64,000 bases of DNA from Eudorina sp. 2006-703-Eu-15 (taxonomy: Eukaryota > Chlorophyta > Chlorophyceae > Chlamydomonadales > Volvocaceae), in assembly GCA_003117195.1 (NCBI GenBank), contig BDSI01000015.1, positions 249,001 to 313,000 of the forward strand. The letters run 5' to 3'. The notes beneath the pieces are model-generated. The model was not told the origin of the DNA. It saw only the letters and a program-made list of their open reading frames with translations, and made no database searches. Shown piece after piece: positions 1 to 11,421 of the stretch. A program made the translations under genes and the position numbers. Numbering within the stretch: the stretch's first letter is position 1; each line of letters starts with the position of its first letter.

Positions 1-302
1 GGTGTCGAAATGGAGCTCCAGTCTGAGTCGGAAAGGAGTACGTTGCTGAGGATGCGCGCCGTCCCGACAGAGGGCGTTGCGAACGCAGTCGCCAAGTCCG
101 TTCCACTGTAACAGTCCACGACCACCAGTCCTGCATCTTGTTGATTTGTGACATATGTGCTATTTGATGCGGCAATATTGTTTAACGTGGTGTTCCCGGC
201 AGCTGAGTCAGAGGTCGAGATTTGAGCTGTCGCACCTAGCGCTACAACGCTGACATGCAAAATGTAAAGTAATGATGATATTCGATAAATGTCTGTATGC
301 AT
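1..302 (-). CDS. First exon (partial) of a secreted beta-helix-like protein, copy 1
   Basis: The minus strand is open from an ATG at 302 to the window edge, about 100 codons. It begins with a hydrophobic signal segment (LLYILHVSVVALGATAQ) and continues with a Ser/Thr/Asn-rich stretch carrying N-glycosylation sequons, then QQDAGLVVVDCYSG and RILSN..LSDSDWSSIST. It is clearly paralogous to the exon at 2295-2711 (same start context, same signal-peptide layout, about 75% identical nucleotides by eye). The remaining exons lie outside the window. The style resembles the large volvocine families of secreted right-handed beta-helix (pectin-lyase fold) proteins. The fold is an inference; only the N-terminus is visible. 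Confidence 0.6.
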   Translation of the reverse strand, partial: MHTDIYRISSLLYILHVSVVALGATAQISTSDSAAGNTTLNNIAASNSTYVTNQQDAGLVVVDCYSGTDLATAFATPSVGTARILSNVLLSDSDWSSIST

Positions 303-879
303 TATAAAATCTAGGCTGAAGCAGCAGTCGTTTGTGCAAAACTGTCTTTGTGTCCTCCAGCACGCACGTACTACTGCGTTGTATAACTAATTCTGAAACC
401 AATACTGATTAATGACAGCTCCGACTAATGCACATGCAGTACTCCAGGATACACTCTGCGTTATAAATACGTATGTCAACGAACCGTATGTCTTGAGGAA
501 AAGGACAAAGAGTCTTGTTGTCATAAAGATAGAACGGTGATATAGATGGTTACTTCCTGTCAAAACACACGTTGGAAGAGTTACAGCAAGTCCGGTTACT
601 ACTTGTACGGCGGTCGTACTTCAAAGACGTTGCCCGGACGAAACCGGAATCCACCTACAACTGTCAAAATCCATCTATCAAACCCAAACAAACGAAAACA
701 CGGGGTGTTGAGGTGAAGCAGCTGTTTGGCGAAGATTTGTGTGGTTGAATTGGACGGTAACTGTGTTGGCAAGTATGGTGGTGTAGTATCCAAGTAAGAA
801 GTCATCCCTGGTGTACCGAGCCGCCGAATGCATTGTGGACGTTGAATGTTGCCATGTTACATTGTCACTCCGGCGAACC

Positions 880-1850
880 GAGGTGAACTGAATGGAGGCG
901 CATCGGTGCAATGCAAGCAATGTGACGGATCCTATCCGCACGCGATGGAACCGACGACGAGAACAGTGGACAGGACGTGTATCGCAATGTTGAATGTTGC
1001 AGAACGTAACCGAACCGACGTGATGGAAGCCGTCGGCACGTTGTAGCGGAAGCGACCCGCAATAAACCGAAGCGAACCCGAGGGAACCATTCACAGTCAC
1101 CCAACCGGACCGGGCCGAATCGAACCCAGCGTGCAGGGCGTCTGACCCCATTTTATAATGTCAGCGGCGGCATCAGGTTGTCTCTGGACCGAAATGCAAT
1201 TTGCCGGACCGAACCGGACCGAACCAAGTTATGGTTCGTAACCTTAAGTGCTGAAGCCAGCATTTAACGGTAGCAAACCGGACTTCACCAAGCAATGAAA
1301 CGCAACCCGACCGGAGTGAACCAAGCAATGTCACGGAAGCACACCGGACGTAACCAAGCAATGTAACGCAACCTAACCGGCGGTTTAACATATTCATACG
1401 GTATCGATGCAATGAATCTCACGAAGCAAACGGACGTGACCTTGTACTGCAACGCAACCAATCCGGATTGATGCAAGCAATGCCACGAAAGCAAACCAGA
1501 CGTAACCAAGCAATGCAACTCAAGTAAACCGGGTCGAACCAAGCTATGTCACGGAAGCAAGCCTGACGTAAGCAAGCAATGTCACGGAACGAAACCCATC
1601 CGGCATGAACCGAACCGACCGACCACTATACCGAACGGGACGGTGAACCTTTGTTTGCAGTACGATGAAGGAGGTGTTTACTGCAGTTTTGACATGGTAG
1701 TGCCCTTTGAGATGTGTGCCACCATGCGACCAAAACATGACTGCATCTGTACGTAGCAGTGTACTACGGACACTGTCTAAAGTTATGACGCCATCATACA
1801 AGCAATGTCACGAAACTGAACCAGACCGAACCCAACCGATGATGGTTGTG
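880..1850. repeat. Imperfect CCGAACC / AAGCAATGTCACGGAAGC tandem repeat tract
   Basis: Degenerate units of about 33-40 bp recur through this stretch. They combine ACCGGACCGAACC-like blocks with AACCAAGCAATGTCACG blocks. Open frames across the tract are repeat translations with no recognisable domain, so I see no gene here. Confidence 0.7.
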
Positions 1851-1924
1851 TACTCGTTGCTCAACAACAGAGGATTGTTGGCAATGCTCCAGGCCAATTG
1901 TTGTATGCAGTATACAACAGTTCC

Positions 1925-2285
1925 TCCCCTCGCCGCAGCCACCTATCTACTTCCTCCCCCCGCCCCAGGTACCCATCCCCTCCTTTGCCCCAGCTGCCCA
2001 CTTGCTTCTCCTTCTCGCCCCAGCCATTTCCCTCTTTCGCCACAGTTAGCCAATTCCTACCTCCTCGGTCCCCAGCAGCCACTTCTTCCCCGCACCCCAG
2101 CAGCCACTCCTTCCCCGCACCCCAGCAGCCACTTCTTCCCCGTGCCCCAGTCACTTCTATCTTCGTTCCCCGTGCGCGCCCCAGCTAGCCAATTCCTCCC
2201 CCGTGCCCCAGCCAATTCCTGCCCGCGCCCAAAGCACTTCCTGGCCCCGCCGCAGCCGCTTCCCCCTCTCACCCCATCCACTTCC
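1925..2285. repeat. C-rich minisatellite in the presumed first intron of copy 2
   Basis: Pyrimidine-rich, imperfect repeats of a CCCCAGCAGCCACTTCTTCC type fill the region just after the splice donor of the exon at 2295-2711. The proline-rich plus-strand reading through it is a by-product of the repeat. Confidence 0.75.
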
Positions 2286-2294
2286 TCTCCTCAC

Positions 2295-2711
2295 CTTCCC
2301 GCGCACATTGCCCATGTCCAGCACCGGGTAGTCCACCGGGTTAGTGTTGACCCCGGTGATGGTCAGGTTTCGCTGAACCAGAAACGGTGTCGAAATGGAG
2401 CTCCAGTCTGAGTCGGAAAGGATTATGTGGCTGAGGATGCGCGCCGTCCCTATAGAGCGCGTTGCGAACACAGTCGCCAAGTCCGCTCCACTGTAACAGT
2501 CCACGACCACCAGTCCTGCATCTTGTTGATTTGCGACATATGTGCCATTTGATGTGGCAATATCGTGCAAAAACGTTGTTGTCCCGGCAGTTGGGGCGCT
2601 CTTGTTACTTTCGCTTGAGGTCGAGTTTTGAGCTGACGCACAGTGTAGCGCAACGATGCTGACATACACAAAATAAATAATAGAAGAACCAAGGGAAACT
2701 GCGATGTACAT
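2295..2711 (-). CDS. First exon of a secreted beta-helix-like protein, copy 2
   Basis: The exon runs from an ATG at 2711 to a splice donor AAG|GTGAGG at 2295/2294 and encodes 139 residues. It has a signal peptide (MYIAVSLGSSIIYFVYVSIV), several NxS/T sequons, and the block QRNLTITGVNTNPVDYPVLD ending GNVRGK. The donor and the preceding block suit the repeated-exon families of secreted beta-helix proteins in volvocine algae. No second exon is recognisable between 303 and 2294, so this tandem copy may be a 3'-truncated pseudogene next to copy 1. Function unknown; extracellular location is inferred from the signal peptide. Confidence 0.6.
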
Positions 2712-2887
2712 GATCCAGTTGGGCTGAAACAGCACTTGTATACGCAAAGCTCTGAGTCCGGCACAAATCTCTAGACGTTTGACCTATAATAATCTACCAA
2801 AGACGGATGGTCTTCGAATATGTAATGTTCATAGTCAGGATTCTAGATTACAACGTGTGTGATGCCAGAAATATGTATGAAGATACT

Positions 2888-3040
2888 CAAAGAGAAATAC
2901 CCGATTTTGCCGGATACGGCAAAAGAGGGATAGCCTAGGGAACGGCGTGGGACGCGGACGCTGGTACAAAGCGGTAATTTGCTGGTAAAAAGCGGTAATT
3001 TTGCTGGTACATCCGGCGGTAAGTTGCTGGTACACTCCTG
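2888..3040 (-). repeat. Dispersed repeat M3, copy 1 (TTACCGC/TACCAGC units)
   Basis: This stretch is the reverse complement of 18525-18670. Shared blocks are the imperfect palindrome GCCGGATACGGC, the segment AGGGATAGCCTAGGGAACG, and short alternating units of GGTAATTTGCTGGTAC. It is probably a small non-autonomous element; its ends are not defined. Confidence 0.65.
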
Positions 3041-3181
3041 AAGTTGAATCACTCCCGCCGTACTCGGACTGACGTGAGTTTGGCGTAGCGCCCGCAAACG
3101 CCAGGTCTACCCATACCCTAGCTACATTCACCGCAGCCCGACTCACACTGCCCCGCAGCCTCTCTCTCTAGCTCGGGCCCT

Positions 3182-4176
3182 TCAGATTTCGCCCTCCCCG
3201 TCAGGGAGCTCATAATCGAACAACCACTCGAACCCTTCCTGGGGGGTGTCGCTTTGCAGGCCCGCCGACAGGCCGTCGTCCTCGGGTGACGGGCACGGTT
3301 GGATCTCCATCAGCTTTGGGTCCCAGATGGGCCCTTGCTCCGTCAGCACGGCCGCGCAGTAGAAGTACTGCGGGCTTGGGGCTCCCAGGAGTTCGCCCAG
3401 CCAACCGTCTAGGCGTAGCCATAGCTCGCGCGCCTCGCTTTTGGCGTGGCCCAGCTCCGGGCCCATCGCGGGGTTGAGGGCGGCCCACAGACCGGCCCAT
3501 TCCGCCGGCCAGCCCACCGGGGGCGGTGGGGGCGCCGCCGGGCGCTGGGCGGAACCCAGGTGGGTCCGGATCAGTCTTCCTTCGATGATTCCGCCTACGA
3601 CGTGGTCCTCCAGATCTTCCGTGCACGCCAGCTCCAGGTGTTTCCGCCAGACGCGGGGTTCTTCGGTGGGGGTACAGGCCTGCCATGTCGCGTAGCGGCC
3701 CGCCCGTAAGCTCCAAGACTACCTCCACTCCGTCCTCGAAGGGCCGGATGCCCTGGTCCGTTGTCCAGCTCGGGTCGCGCGACCACGTCCCGACTAGCGC
3801 CTAAGTGGGGCCCGTACGGGGTAGCCTGGAGCTGGCGTACGAAAGGTTCGCTGGGGGTTCGGTCTACTCCGTCGCTGGGGTTGGATCGTTGTAGCTCTTC
3901 CCAGATCTCGTCTATCTCACTTACATCCGAGGGGTGGGTGGGGGTCCCGGCCTCCTCCGTAGCCCGGTAATGCTGGGTCAGCGGTTGGAGCCTGAAGCCG
4001 TGCCTCGGGATCGACGGCGCTAGCAGGGGGTCCTTCTCCAAGTCCGGGCCCATGTCGTCCTCTAACCAATCGCCCACCACCGCCAGCGGCGGGAAACTGT
4101 CCTCTTCGTCCGGGCTCTCCGCGCCGATCGCCGGCCCCTGGGGAATGATCGGGCCCTGCGTCAGGCGCCCGGAGTA
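3182..4176 (-). pseudogene. Frameshifted coding relic downstream of the gag-like region
   Basis: Protein-like reading is continuous only across at least two frame changes, near 3780 and 3700. From 4176 it reads as PIIPQGPAIGAESPDEEDSF and WLEDDMGPDLEKDP, then DQGIRPFEDGVEVVLELTGG, then YATWQACTPTEEPRVWRKHL and WPAEWAGLWAALNPAMG, ending FEWLFDYELPDGEGEI and a TGA at 3182. The acidic and tryptophan-rich segments look like real protein and not like GC-driven noise. I do not recognise a family. Its position after the gag-like block suggests a second ORF of the same retroelement (inference). Assembly indels could mimic the frameshifts. Confidence 0.45.
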
Positions 4177-4383
4177 CTACTACGAGATCATGCTTCTGGC
4201 CCTACCCAAGTCTCTCAAATCGGGTTCACGATAACAACTATAACAGGCAGCGGTCTCTCAGTTCACAACCTTCTCGACAGGTGGGTCCGAGCCCAACCTC
4301 GCGCATGCAGCGTGCCCCCGCTCTTCTATCCGATGGGTCTGGATCTCGGGGCCCAGCCCACACCGCCTTGCGGCCCGTAGCGC

Positions 4384-7363
4384 TTAGTTGGGGGCCACCC
4401 GTGCACCCGCGGCGGTGATGCGTTGGCTGGCTATCCGAAAGCCTAGAGCCTCGAGCAAGTCATGCTTGCCGGGTCCGTACACCCGGAACAAGCAGGTTCC
4501 CGTGTGCCGACAGCCCCCCCGGTCGAAGGTGCCGGAAATGCACACCTGGGGCTCGGTCAGTTCCTTAACAGCGTGCACTAACTCCCGCTTCGTGGGAAGG
4601 GGGTTCAGGCCCGCGGCGGTCAGGCGGGCGTTCGCGCTTGCTAGGGCTTCTTGCATGGCCGGACGGTTCGGATCCTTGATCCAGCGGGCGATGGACGGCG
4701 CCCTGGGGGCTTGTTCGGCCCCCGCTGCGGCCCGGCGGCCAGCTGGCCGTCGATCGCCGCCTGCCTGGGGGCTTGCTGGCGGCGAGGCGGCGGTTGATCC
4801 CGGGGTCCTAGGCCCTCCGCTTCCATCGCCCGAGAGCCACGGAGCCCGCTCTTCAGGGCCGCTGTGAACCGGGCCGCGCTGCGGGCGTCGTCATCTAGGT
4901 ATCTACACACGGCCTGGAGGGTGTCGAGGGCGGCGACCAGCCCGTATGTGAGCGGGCCCCAGAAGAACCGGTGAGCGTCCTCCGGCGGAATGAGCCCGAA
5001 GTCGTGACGCTGGAGTTCGGTGGCCGCCTCGGCCGCCTCGGAGAAGGGTTCGAAACGGACCTGGCTGCCCGGGTTCCGGAGGGCAGCCGCCAGCTCCCCC
5101 ACCAGGCTGTCCTTCATCAAGAAGGACGCCCAGCAGCCGCTCAGACCCCTGGCCTGTCGCTCGCGACCAGCGGCATCGTTCCATTCGGTGCGTAGTCGGG
5201 CGACAACCCGCTCCTGGAGCAGGGCGACGCCGCTTTCCCCTAAGAATGAGACCAGGCCCCGCCAGCAGGTGTCGAAGGCGCGTCGCACTTGGGACTCCAT
5301 GCTCTCTCTTGCTGCCGCGGCCAGCTCTCCGACGGGGATCTGGCGCCGCTCTTGGGTTATCGCCACGAAGAAAGCCGCCGCGCGCTGTTCCAAGGCATCG
5401 ACAAAGTGAAGCCCCAGGTCCCCGCCGTAGGTCGCCCTTAGCGAGCCGAGGAAGGCCTGGAAGGCCCGGGTCTCCGCCAGTTGGGCCCCATGTTCGGCGT
5501 CTTGCACGTGGCCCGACTCCTGGAGGCCTTGCAGGAGGGCCCGCTGGTCGGCCATCCGCCCTTCCGAGGGGTTCGGTGTCGGGCCGGCTGGCCAGTCTCG
5601 GTCGTCGCGGGACTGGGCCCAAGCGGAGGAGTCGCTAGGGTATCGAGCTCCAGACGGTGCTGCGCCATAGCCGAGGGCCGCCGGGTGGGAGGGCGCGTTA
5701 CGCCGGAGGGAGCCGAGGTAGTCCGGGGCAGCGGGGGGGCGGAAACCCCGCCGCGCCACCACCCAGGCCGAGGGATGAGTAGAGGCGCGTCATGGGGTGT
5801 TGCGACAGGGACGAGCTCAGGCCGGGAACCCGCTGGAAGGCCACTCGGGTCTGGCGGCTGCGACCGAGCGGGGAGGTGGAGGGGCCGCCGAGGCCCACTG
5901 CCGGCTCGGTGAAGGGGTAGGGCCTGGCTGACGCGAAACCCATCGGCGGGCGGCGGGCGTCTTGCGTCAGGAGGCGCGCTCCTTGAGGGGCCTCGGGCAA
6001 GGGGTCAGGCTCCGTCAGCCTCGCCGGGCCGACGTCCTTGAAGGTGATGTCCGCCCATGGGTCCGTCGGCACGGGTGCGTAGGCCCGCAGAGCCCAGGCC
6101 GGGGCAGGCGGCGCGAAATCTGGGTAGTCATAGTCGTGGTCCGGCCAGTGGGCCGGGGCGCGGTGTACCTCGGGGTAGGCGGCTTCCGTCTGGCGAGCCG
6201 GCCGGGGGGCCTGGCCCGGGGCTGCGTGAGCGCGAGGCCCCGCCGGGGGGATGTGGGACGTGGGCGCCAGTTGACCGGGGTTCTCGGGGTGTCCAGTGTC
6301 GGGGCCCGCGGCAGCGGCGGCGGCGATCTCGACGGGGGCGGGTGCGGCAGGTTGGAAAGCCGGGGGCGCGGCGTCTATGGCCAGGGAGGTGGTGGAGTAG
6401 GGGGCTGCCGGGCCGGGGCCGCCCTGGCCGGCGGTGGCGGCCACGTTGCCGGGCGGGGGCGGCGCGGCTCCACGGTGAGCGCGTTCGGGAACGTCGCCGT
6501 CGATGGCGGGATGGCCTCGGGAGGCGTGATACCTGCTGGACCGTCGCGACGGTGGCGGCGGTGGCAGCTGAGCCTCCTGCGGCGGGAGCCGGGCCGGCCA
6601 GCGCCGCGGCGGCAGGTTCGGCTGTTGGCGGCGGGGGCTCGAAACCTCGCGCTCGGGGCTCGTGGACGGGGTCTACGTCGCCCGGGGCCGGCGGGGCGAC
6701 CAGCTGCCCCGGAGGGGCGGCGGCGAGGAGGGCGGGCGCCGCCGGGTCTTGAGCGTCAGCGGCTTGGCCGGGAAGCGCGGCGGAGGTGTCCGCCGGGGGC
6801 AAGGTGACGATGTCCGTGCCCGGCAGGGGAGCGTCCGGAAGTACGGCGGCCGCGGTCGGGGGCCCGGAGGGGCCGGGCGGGGCGACGAGGAAGGCGGCGG
6901 CCGGAAGTTCTCCGTCGCCCAAGGAACGGCGGCGGATGGCCGGGGGGAGGCCCTCTTCTCGATCTCGGCTTCGGCGGGATAGGCTCGGCGGGGTGTTGTC
7001 GCGCTCATCAAGGGCGAAATCTTGTGCCAGGTTGCGCACGGCGGCGACGCTGCTGGGCCCCTGACCGGAGCTGGTACTCGCCCCTTGGCCGGTGCTGGGG
7101 AACGCTCTGCCGGCCGACGACCTGGTCGCGAATCTTGGAGCTACGGGGGGGCGCGCGGCGCCTTGGGGCCCCTGGGTAGAAGCCGACGACAATGGGCGAG
7201 GGAAACGGGAAATCCGACGGTAAGCATCCTGCCACCCTGCCTGGGTCGGAATGCGGTATCGTCTGCCGATCTCTTCCATGTCTTGACACGTTCCAGCCAC
7301 CCTGCCTGGGTCGGAAACGTCTGCTAAACTACGCGAGAGGCTGCCGGACAACGCTCCAGCCAC
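4384..7363 (-). pseudogene. Large gag-like ORF broken by about three frameshifts
   Basis: Four overlapping minus-strand reading frames follow each other as if they were one protein of about 980 residues: 7363 to about 6500, about 6500 to 5740, 5762 to about 4700, and about 4700 to 4384. The first half is Pro/Ala/Ser-rich and disordered. The third piece has helical character (FQAFLGSLRATYGGDLGLHF, SFLGESGVALLQERVV, FFWGPLTYGLVAALDTLQAV). The last carries a compact Cys/His cluster, CISGTFDRGGCRHTGTC, close to a zinc-knuckle-like tail. This order (disordered N-terminus, helical core, Cys/His tail) is typical of retrotransposon Gag proteins, but no reverse transcriptase, protease or recombinase is visible nearby. 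The Gag assignment is an inference. Confidence 0.45.
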
Positions 7364-7580
7364 CCTCTAGGGTCGGAATTCGTTCCCGCCTGGTCGCTAT
7401 CGAGGTGAATCTGGCGCCCGCCGCCGTCCGGCCGGTCGGGTCCCGCTCAGGGCTAGTCGCAAGTAAGGACAGGAGACGCTCCAGCCACCCGCTCGGGTCG
7501 GTATGCGTTCCCACCAGGCAATCGCGCGAGGCCGCCGGTCAACGCTCCAGCCACCCGTGCGGGTCGGTATGCGTTCCCGC
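7217..7580. repeat. Five spaced copies of a CCAGCCACCC...GGGTCGG motif
   Basis: A block reading CTCCAGCCACCC, then five or six variable bases, then GGGTCGG and usually ATGCGTTCCCGCC occurs near 7217, 7291, 7350, 7476 and 7543. Spacing is 60-125 bp. The array lies upstream of the gag-like ORF on its own strand and may belong to its 5' untranslated or control region (inference). Confidence 0.6.
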
Positions 7581-9060
7581 CTAGGAGGCGTGCAGACTAC
7601 ACGTGGTCTCTTCCGATCACCCATACGTATCTCAGGACTCTAAGGCGATCAGCCCTAGAAGGCGGTGCGTATTTGCCACGAACCACGTACTGTGCCGCGA
7701 ATTCGGGTCCTCCGGTTGATCCTAACGTGGTCGCAGCGTTGGACCGTTCATCAACCCACTAAGGTCTACCGGTCGCGCCGGGTCTCTAGTGACTGTAGAC
7801 CCGCCACTGGTGTGGTCTCGGGATCTGTCTAGCGGTCGTAAACGACGAGGCGATCGGTCTAGGCGCGGATTCTCACTCACGTCTGCCTCACGGCGCTCGT
7901 AGCCGACTGGCGGGATGTCTCGCGCGTCGGCGGGTGATTTGGAGGTATCTGAAAGCATTGGTGACACACAGGGTTGTTAGGCCCGAACCAGGAAGAGGGA
8001 GGCGGGACCGAGCTGGATCGTCGGCAGGGGATGGCGGTATCGCGCGGGCTTTCGAGCATTTCGCGCTGGTGCACGCAATCTTTTAGGTCGATAACAAATG
8101 ATGATTGAACAGATAATGAATCTCTTGCCCGGGCTGGAGACCTGCGAGCGGTCAAACCAAACGCGATGCAAGCGCCAACCCCCTCCCCGAACAACACCGC
8201 GCAGCGGCATCCATCTGATTCTCACCTGGCTCATTTTTAACGTAGATGATCTGGTTGGCTAGGCTATAGGAGCTCCTCGCGGGGAAGGCGGTAGGGCGTC
8301 GTCTGCGACTGCAAGCACTTCGCGGCGTCTCTAGTTACGAGCTGATGGCGGACCTTCAAGCTCCAATGTAAGATATATCTAAATCCGCGAAAAGTCTCTA
8401 CCGTTGGCGCCCCCTGGTTTAAATCGTCTGCCGGGTCGTACGCGGGGTACTGCAGAGGCCGAGCAATTCAATATCGTTCATTGCGGTAGAAGCCGACAGG
8501 AATGGTAACCGTAATGGTCACTGAATTGTGTTGTTTCTAGGGGAAAACTGAAGTTATGCGGAATGGTGATTTGTTAGTGTGGCTAAAGTGGAAGAGCAGA
8601 CGGATACAGGTGAATGGCAATTGGTGACGAAAATAAGAAGATGAAGGGGAGGTTGGACTGATGAGGCGAGAATTCAAGTCAGACCATAGTAAGAAGTTAA
8701 ATCATAGCATTGAAAGCCAACCAAGAATGGATAGCGTGTCCGGAAATGGTCAAGGGGGAAATGTACGAGCGTATTTGAGGTTTCTACTTGACGGTGGAGT
8801 TCTAGAGGCTGTCTGAACATACGTGAATTGAACGGCGTAGCAGTTTTTGGATGAACTACCCTAAGCAATAGATCACCCTAAGCAATAGATCAACTGGCGC
8901 AACTGGCGACGACAAAAAGACCCTTGTTTCACAGCGAGGGAACGAGGCAGCCGGCTAAATTATCTGAATTACTGAAAACAATGACGTGAACCGTTTATGG
9001 ACATAGACCGCTCGTAATAAGGAGGGCAGTTGCAGTTGGCGGCATACAGTTGCAGCAAGC
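7581..9060. other. No gene seen
   Basis: Frames are short and lack any protein-like pattern, and base composition falls towards AT around 8500-8950. The only local structure is a short tandem duplication (CCCTAAGCAATAGATCA twice) near 8870. Confidence 0.6.
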
Positions 9061-9089
9061 GGTTGGCGGCTTGCTGATGCAACTCGGCC

Positions 9090-9830
9090 GCATGGCTTGC
9101 TTGTAAGGGCGGCTATATGGTATTGGTCAGCCCGGCCGTATGGACTGATGGAGCCTGCCTGGCCTTGTGGCTTGCCAGGCTGGGCGGCTCCCTCGGGCTG
9201 CCCTACCTGCTGTATATATGGCTTGACAGTACGGCTCCATTGGCCAGCCCAGCCATACAGCCTGACAGCATGGGGGGCATTGCATGGCCAGCCCGGACGT
9301 TTGTTTTGTAAGGACGGCGGCTCAATTGATCAGCAGCCCGGCCGCATGGCATGACAGAGCGGCAATTCATTGGCCAGCCCGGCCGCATGGCATGTCAGGC
9401 GGCGGCTCCATTGGTCAGCAGCCCGGCCGTATGGCATGTTAGGCCGGCGGCTGCATTGCATTGCCCGGCCCGGCCGTATCGCATGTCAGGGAGGCGGTTT
9501 CATTGGTCAGCAGCCCGGCCGTATGGCATGTCAGGGCGGCGGTTTCATTGGTCACTAGCCCGGCCGTATAGCATGTCAGGGAGGCTGCTCTATTCGCAAG
9601 CCCGGCCTTATGGCATGTCATGGCATGTCAGGCCGGCGGCTTTATCGGCCAGCCCGGCCGTATGGCATGTCAGGCCAGCGGTTCATCGGCCAGCCCGGCC
9701 GTATGGCATGGCATGGCATGGCATGGCATGGTATACACCGTTGATCCCTTTGGAGTCCGCTGTAACGTTCATTAATTCATTCGTGTCAGGCCGGCGGCTT
9801 TATCGGCCAGCCCGGCTGTATGGCATGTCA
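9090..9830. repeat. 42-bp minisatellite array 1
   Basis: Units of 42 bp contain GGCCAGCCCGGCCGTATGGC followed by ATGTCAGG and a GGCGGCT block. Because 42 is a multiple of three, all frames stay open and translate as 14-residue repeats such as GQPGRMACQGGGSI; these are not genes. A (GGCAT)n run at about 9705-9732 and a retroposon tail fragment near 9745-9780 interrupt the array. The right side (9830-10310) matches one arm of the foldback element at 13816-17313. Confidence 0.85.
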
Positions 9831-10320
9831 GGGCGATTGGTGCTTTGGTTAGCCAAGTCCATGTGGGCATTTCCAGCAATGACCCCTCCCGCCGGTTCTA
9901 ATTCCGTCTCCCTAACCGCCCCGTGTTTCAGTAGTTTCAGCGGGTATTGAGCGGTTTCCAGGAGAGGCAGCCCCGGCGTGCTGGTAACTTGGTGTGTTTG
10001 CCGGTATGGCTGCGTGACCCCCCCCCTTCGCCCCCGGGTAATGGAGGTTGGGTGCGCAGTCCTTGGTGTTGATGAGCTGAGGTGCCTACGAGCTATCTGG
10101 GCCAGTTGGAACGGAGTAAGGGACCAGAACGGCTACATTACCGTGACACCTGTCTGTTTGCGTTGTGAGGACGGCTCCTGCTGGCAGCACGCACGGGCTG
10201 TATCCTGTATGGCTTGTCATGCTGGGCGGCTCGTCTGTTTGACAGGCTGGGCCATGCCGTATGCTGGCCCAGCCGTGATGTGGCCGCCATATGCTATGGT
10301 TATCGTACCCTGTAGCACAC
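9830..10320 (+). repeat. Truncated copy of the foldback element's right arm
   Basis: The sequence from TTTCCAGGAGAGGCA through ATGGAGGTTGGGTGCGCAGT to GCTGGGCGGCTCGTCTGTTT parallels 16480-16890. No matching inverted arm is found on the other side of minisatellite array 1, so this copy is one-sided. Confidence 0.7.
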
Positions 10321-10671
10321 ACCGCAAGATCAGGTTGTCTTGCTGGGCGCTGGAGGCCAACAGAGGGCGTAGGGGCAGACACCGTGCGCGTCCCCAGGGA
10401 ACAGCGGGTTTGTCGTTGCTGCGAGGTCGAAGGTCAGGTCGAGGACGCGCCGAGTAGATTTTTCCCCACTTTACTACATACCATCCTGGAAGCCATGGCC
10501 TGGGACCCGGCTCGGTTAGCAAGGCTCCTGGAGTGCATGTCGGCCCATCACAACTCAATCGTTCCCTTTGGACGGTAGTGGTCTCTTTTTTTTCCTGCTA
10601 GTGCAGCGTCATGTGCGTGCTTTAAGGCGTTTTCGTGTGCCCTTGGGCCTATGGCTCGTATGGGTCGGTAG

Positions 10672-11421
10672 TTGTACAGTAGTTGTACAGGTATGGGGTT
10701 ATGCACCACCAACCATGTAGCACACACACGACTTCACGCTGCATACGAACAGGTAGCCCGGGAACAGCTTGAGACAGTCGAAGTAGCTAGTCCTACAGCA
10801 AACCCCCCGGCATCCAGCATGCCTGCCATCCTACAGTGGCTTTGGACCATCAAGTGGGAACGGGAGCACAAGGAAACACGGTGGCGCCCGGTGGTTGACG
10901 GGGTCCCGCTGCCTGGCAACAGCCACCTTCACAGCACCCACCCCGAGGCGTGCGGGTGCGGCGAGTAGGGTGGTGCGGGGCCCCACCCGTGTTCACCATA
11001 GGCACACCATTTCTGGGCATGCCCGGTCGCTCAGGCAGTGATACAGCAGATCGGGGCACACGTTCAGGGCCCCGTCACCCGAGCCAATGTGTGGCTGGCT
11101 GAGCCGCCGCAGGGGGTGCAACAAGGGGTTTGGGATATCATTGCCCTAGCGGCGCTGACGGCCATGGAGTGGGCGAGGGTTGGGCTACGTGCAGCGACCC
11201 GCAACGGGGGCGCACAACCCGTGCCGGGGGCGCCGGCTGCCCCGTCGCCGGTAGATGTAGTTAAGGCGCGCGCAGTCATGGAGTTCTGGCAGCGGGTCGC
11301 CAGTTTTGCAGAACTGGGCCGACCGCGACGGGGATGGGAGGGGGTGGGACCGGACCACCCAATCCTATCGGTAGTAGACGGCCGGATCCGCTGCTTGCAG
11401 CCAGTAGACGTAGACTCTTGA
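10672..11421 (+). pseudogene. 5'-truncated LINE remnant (C-terminal domain of ORF2)
   Basis: Translated pieces match the C-terminal part of the LINE at 44102-45198. ILQWLWTIKWEREHKETRWR..VDGVPLPGNSH parallels ..EAYWRLAVDGIPMLGNSH, then CGCG, then HHFWACPVAQAVIQQIGAHV, VWLAEPPQGVQQGVWDIIAL and FAELGRPRRGWEGVGPDHPI. The C-x-C ... H-x-FW-x-C spacing is the zinc-ribbon-like tail common after L1-type reverse transcriptases. An in-frame TAG at 10966 and the absence of an RT domain show it is a dead, 5'-truncated copy. The 3' untranslated part is not delimited. Confidence 0.75.

Noticed and set aside
1707..2411. 234-codon proline-rich plus-strand open frame resembling a wall protein
   Set aside because: It is the translation of a pyrimidine-rich minisatellite and runs into the antisense of the exon at 2295-2711; there is no signal peptide.
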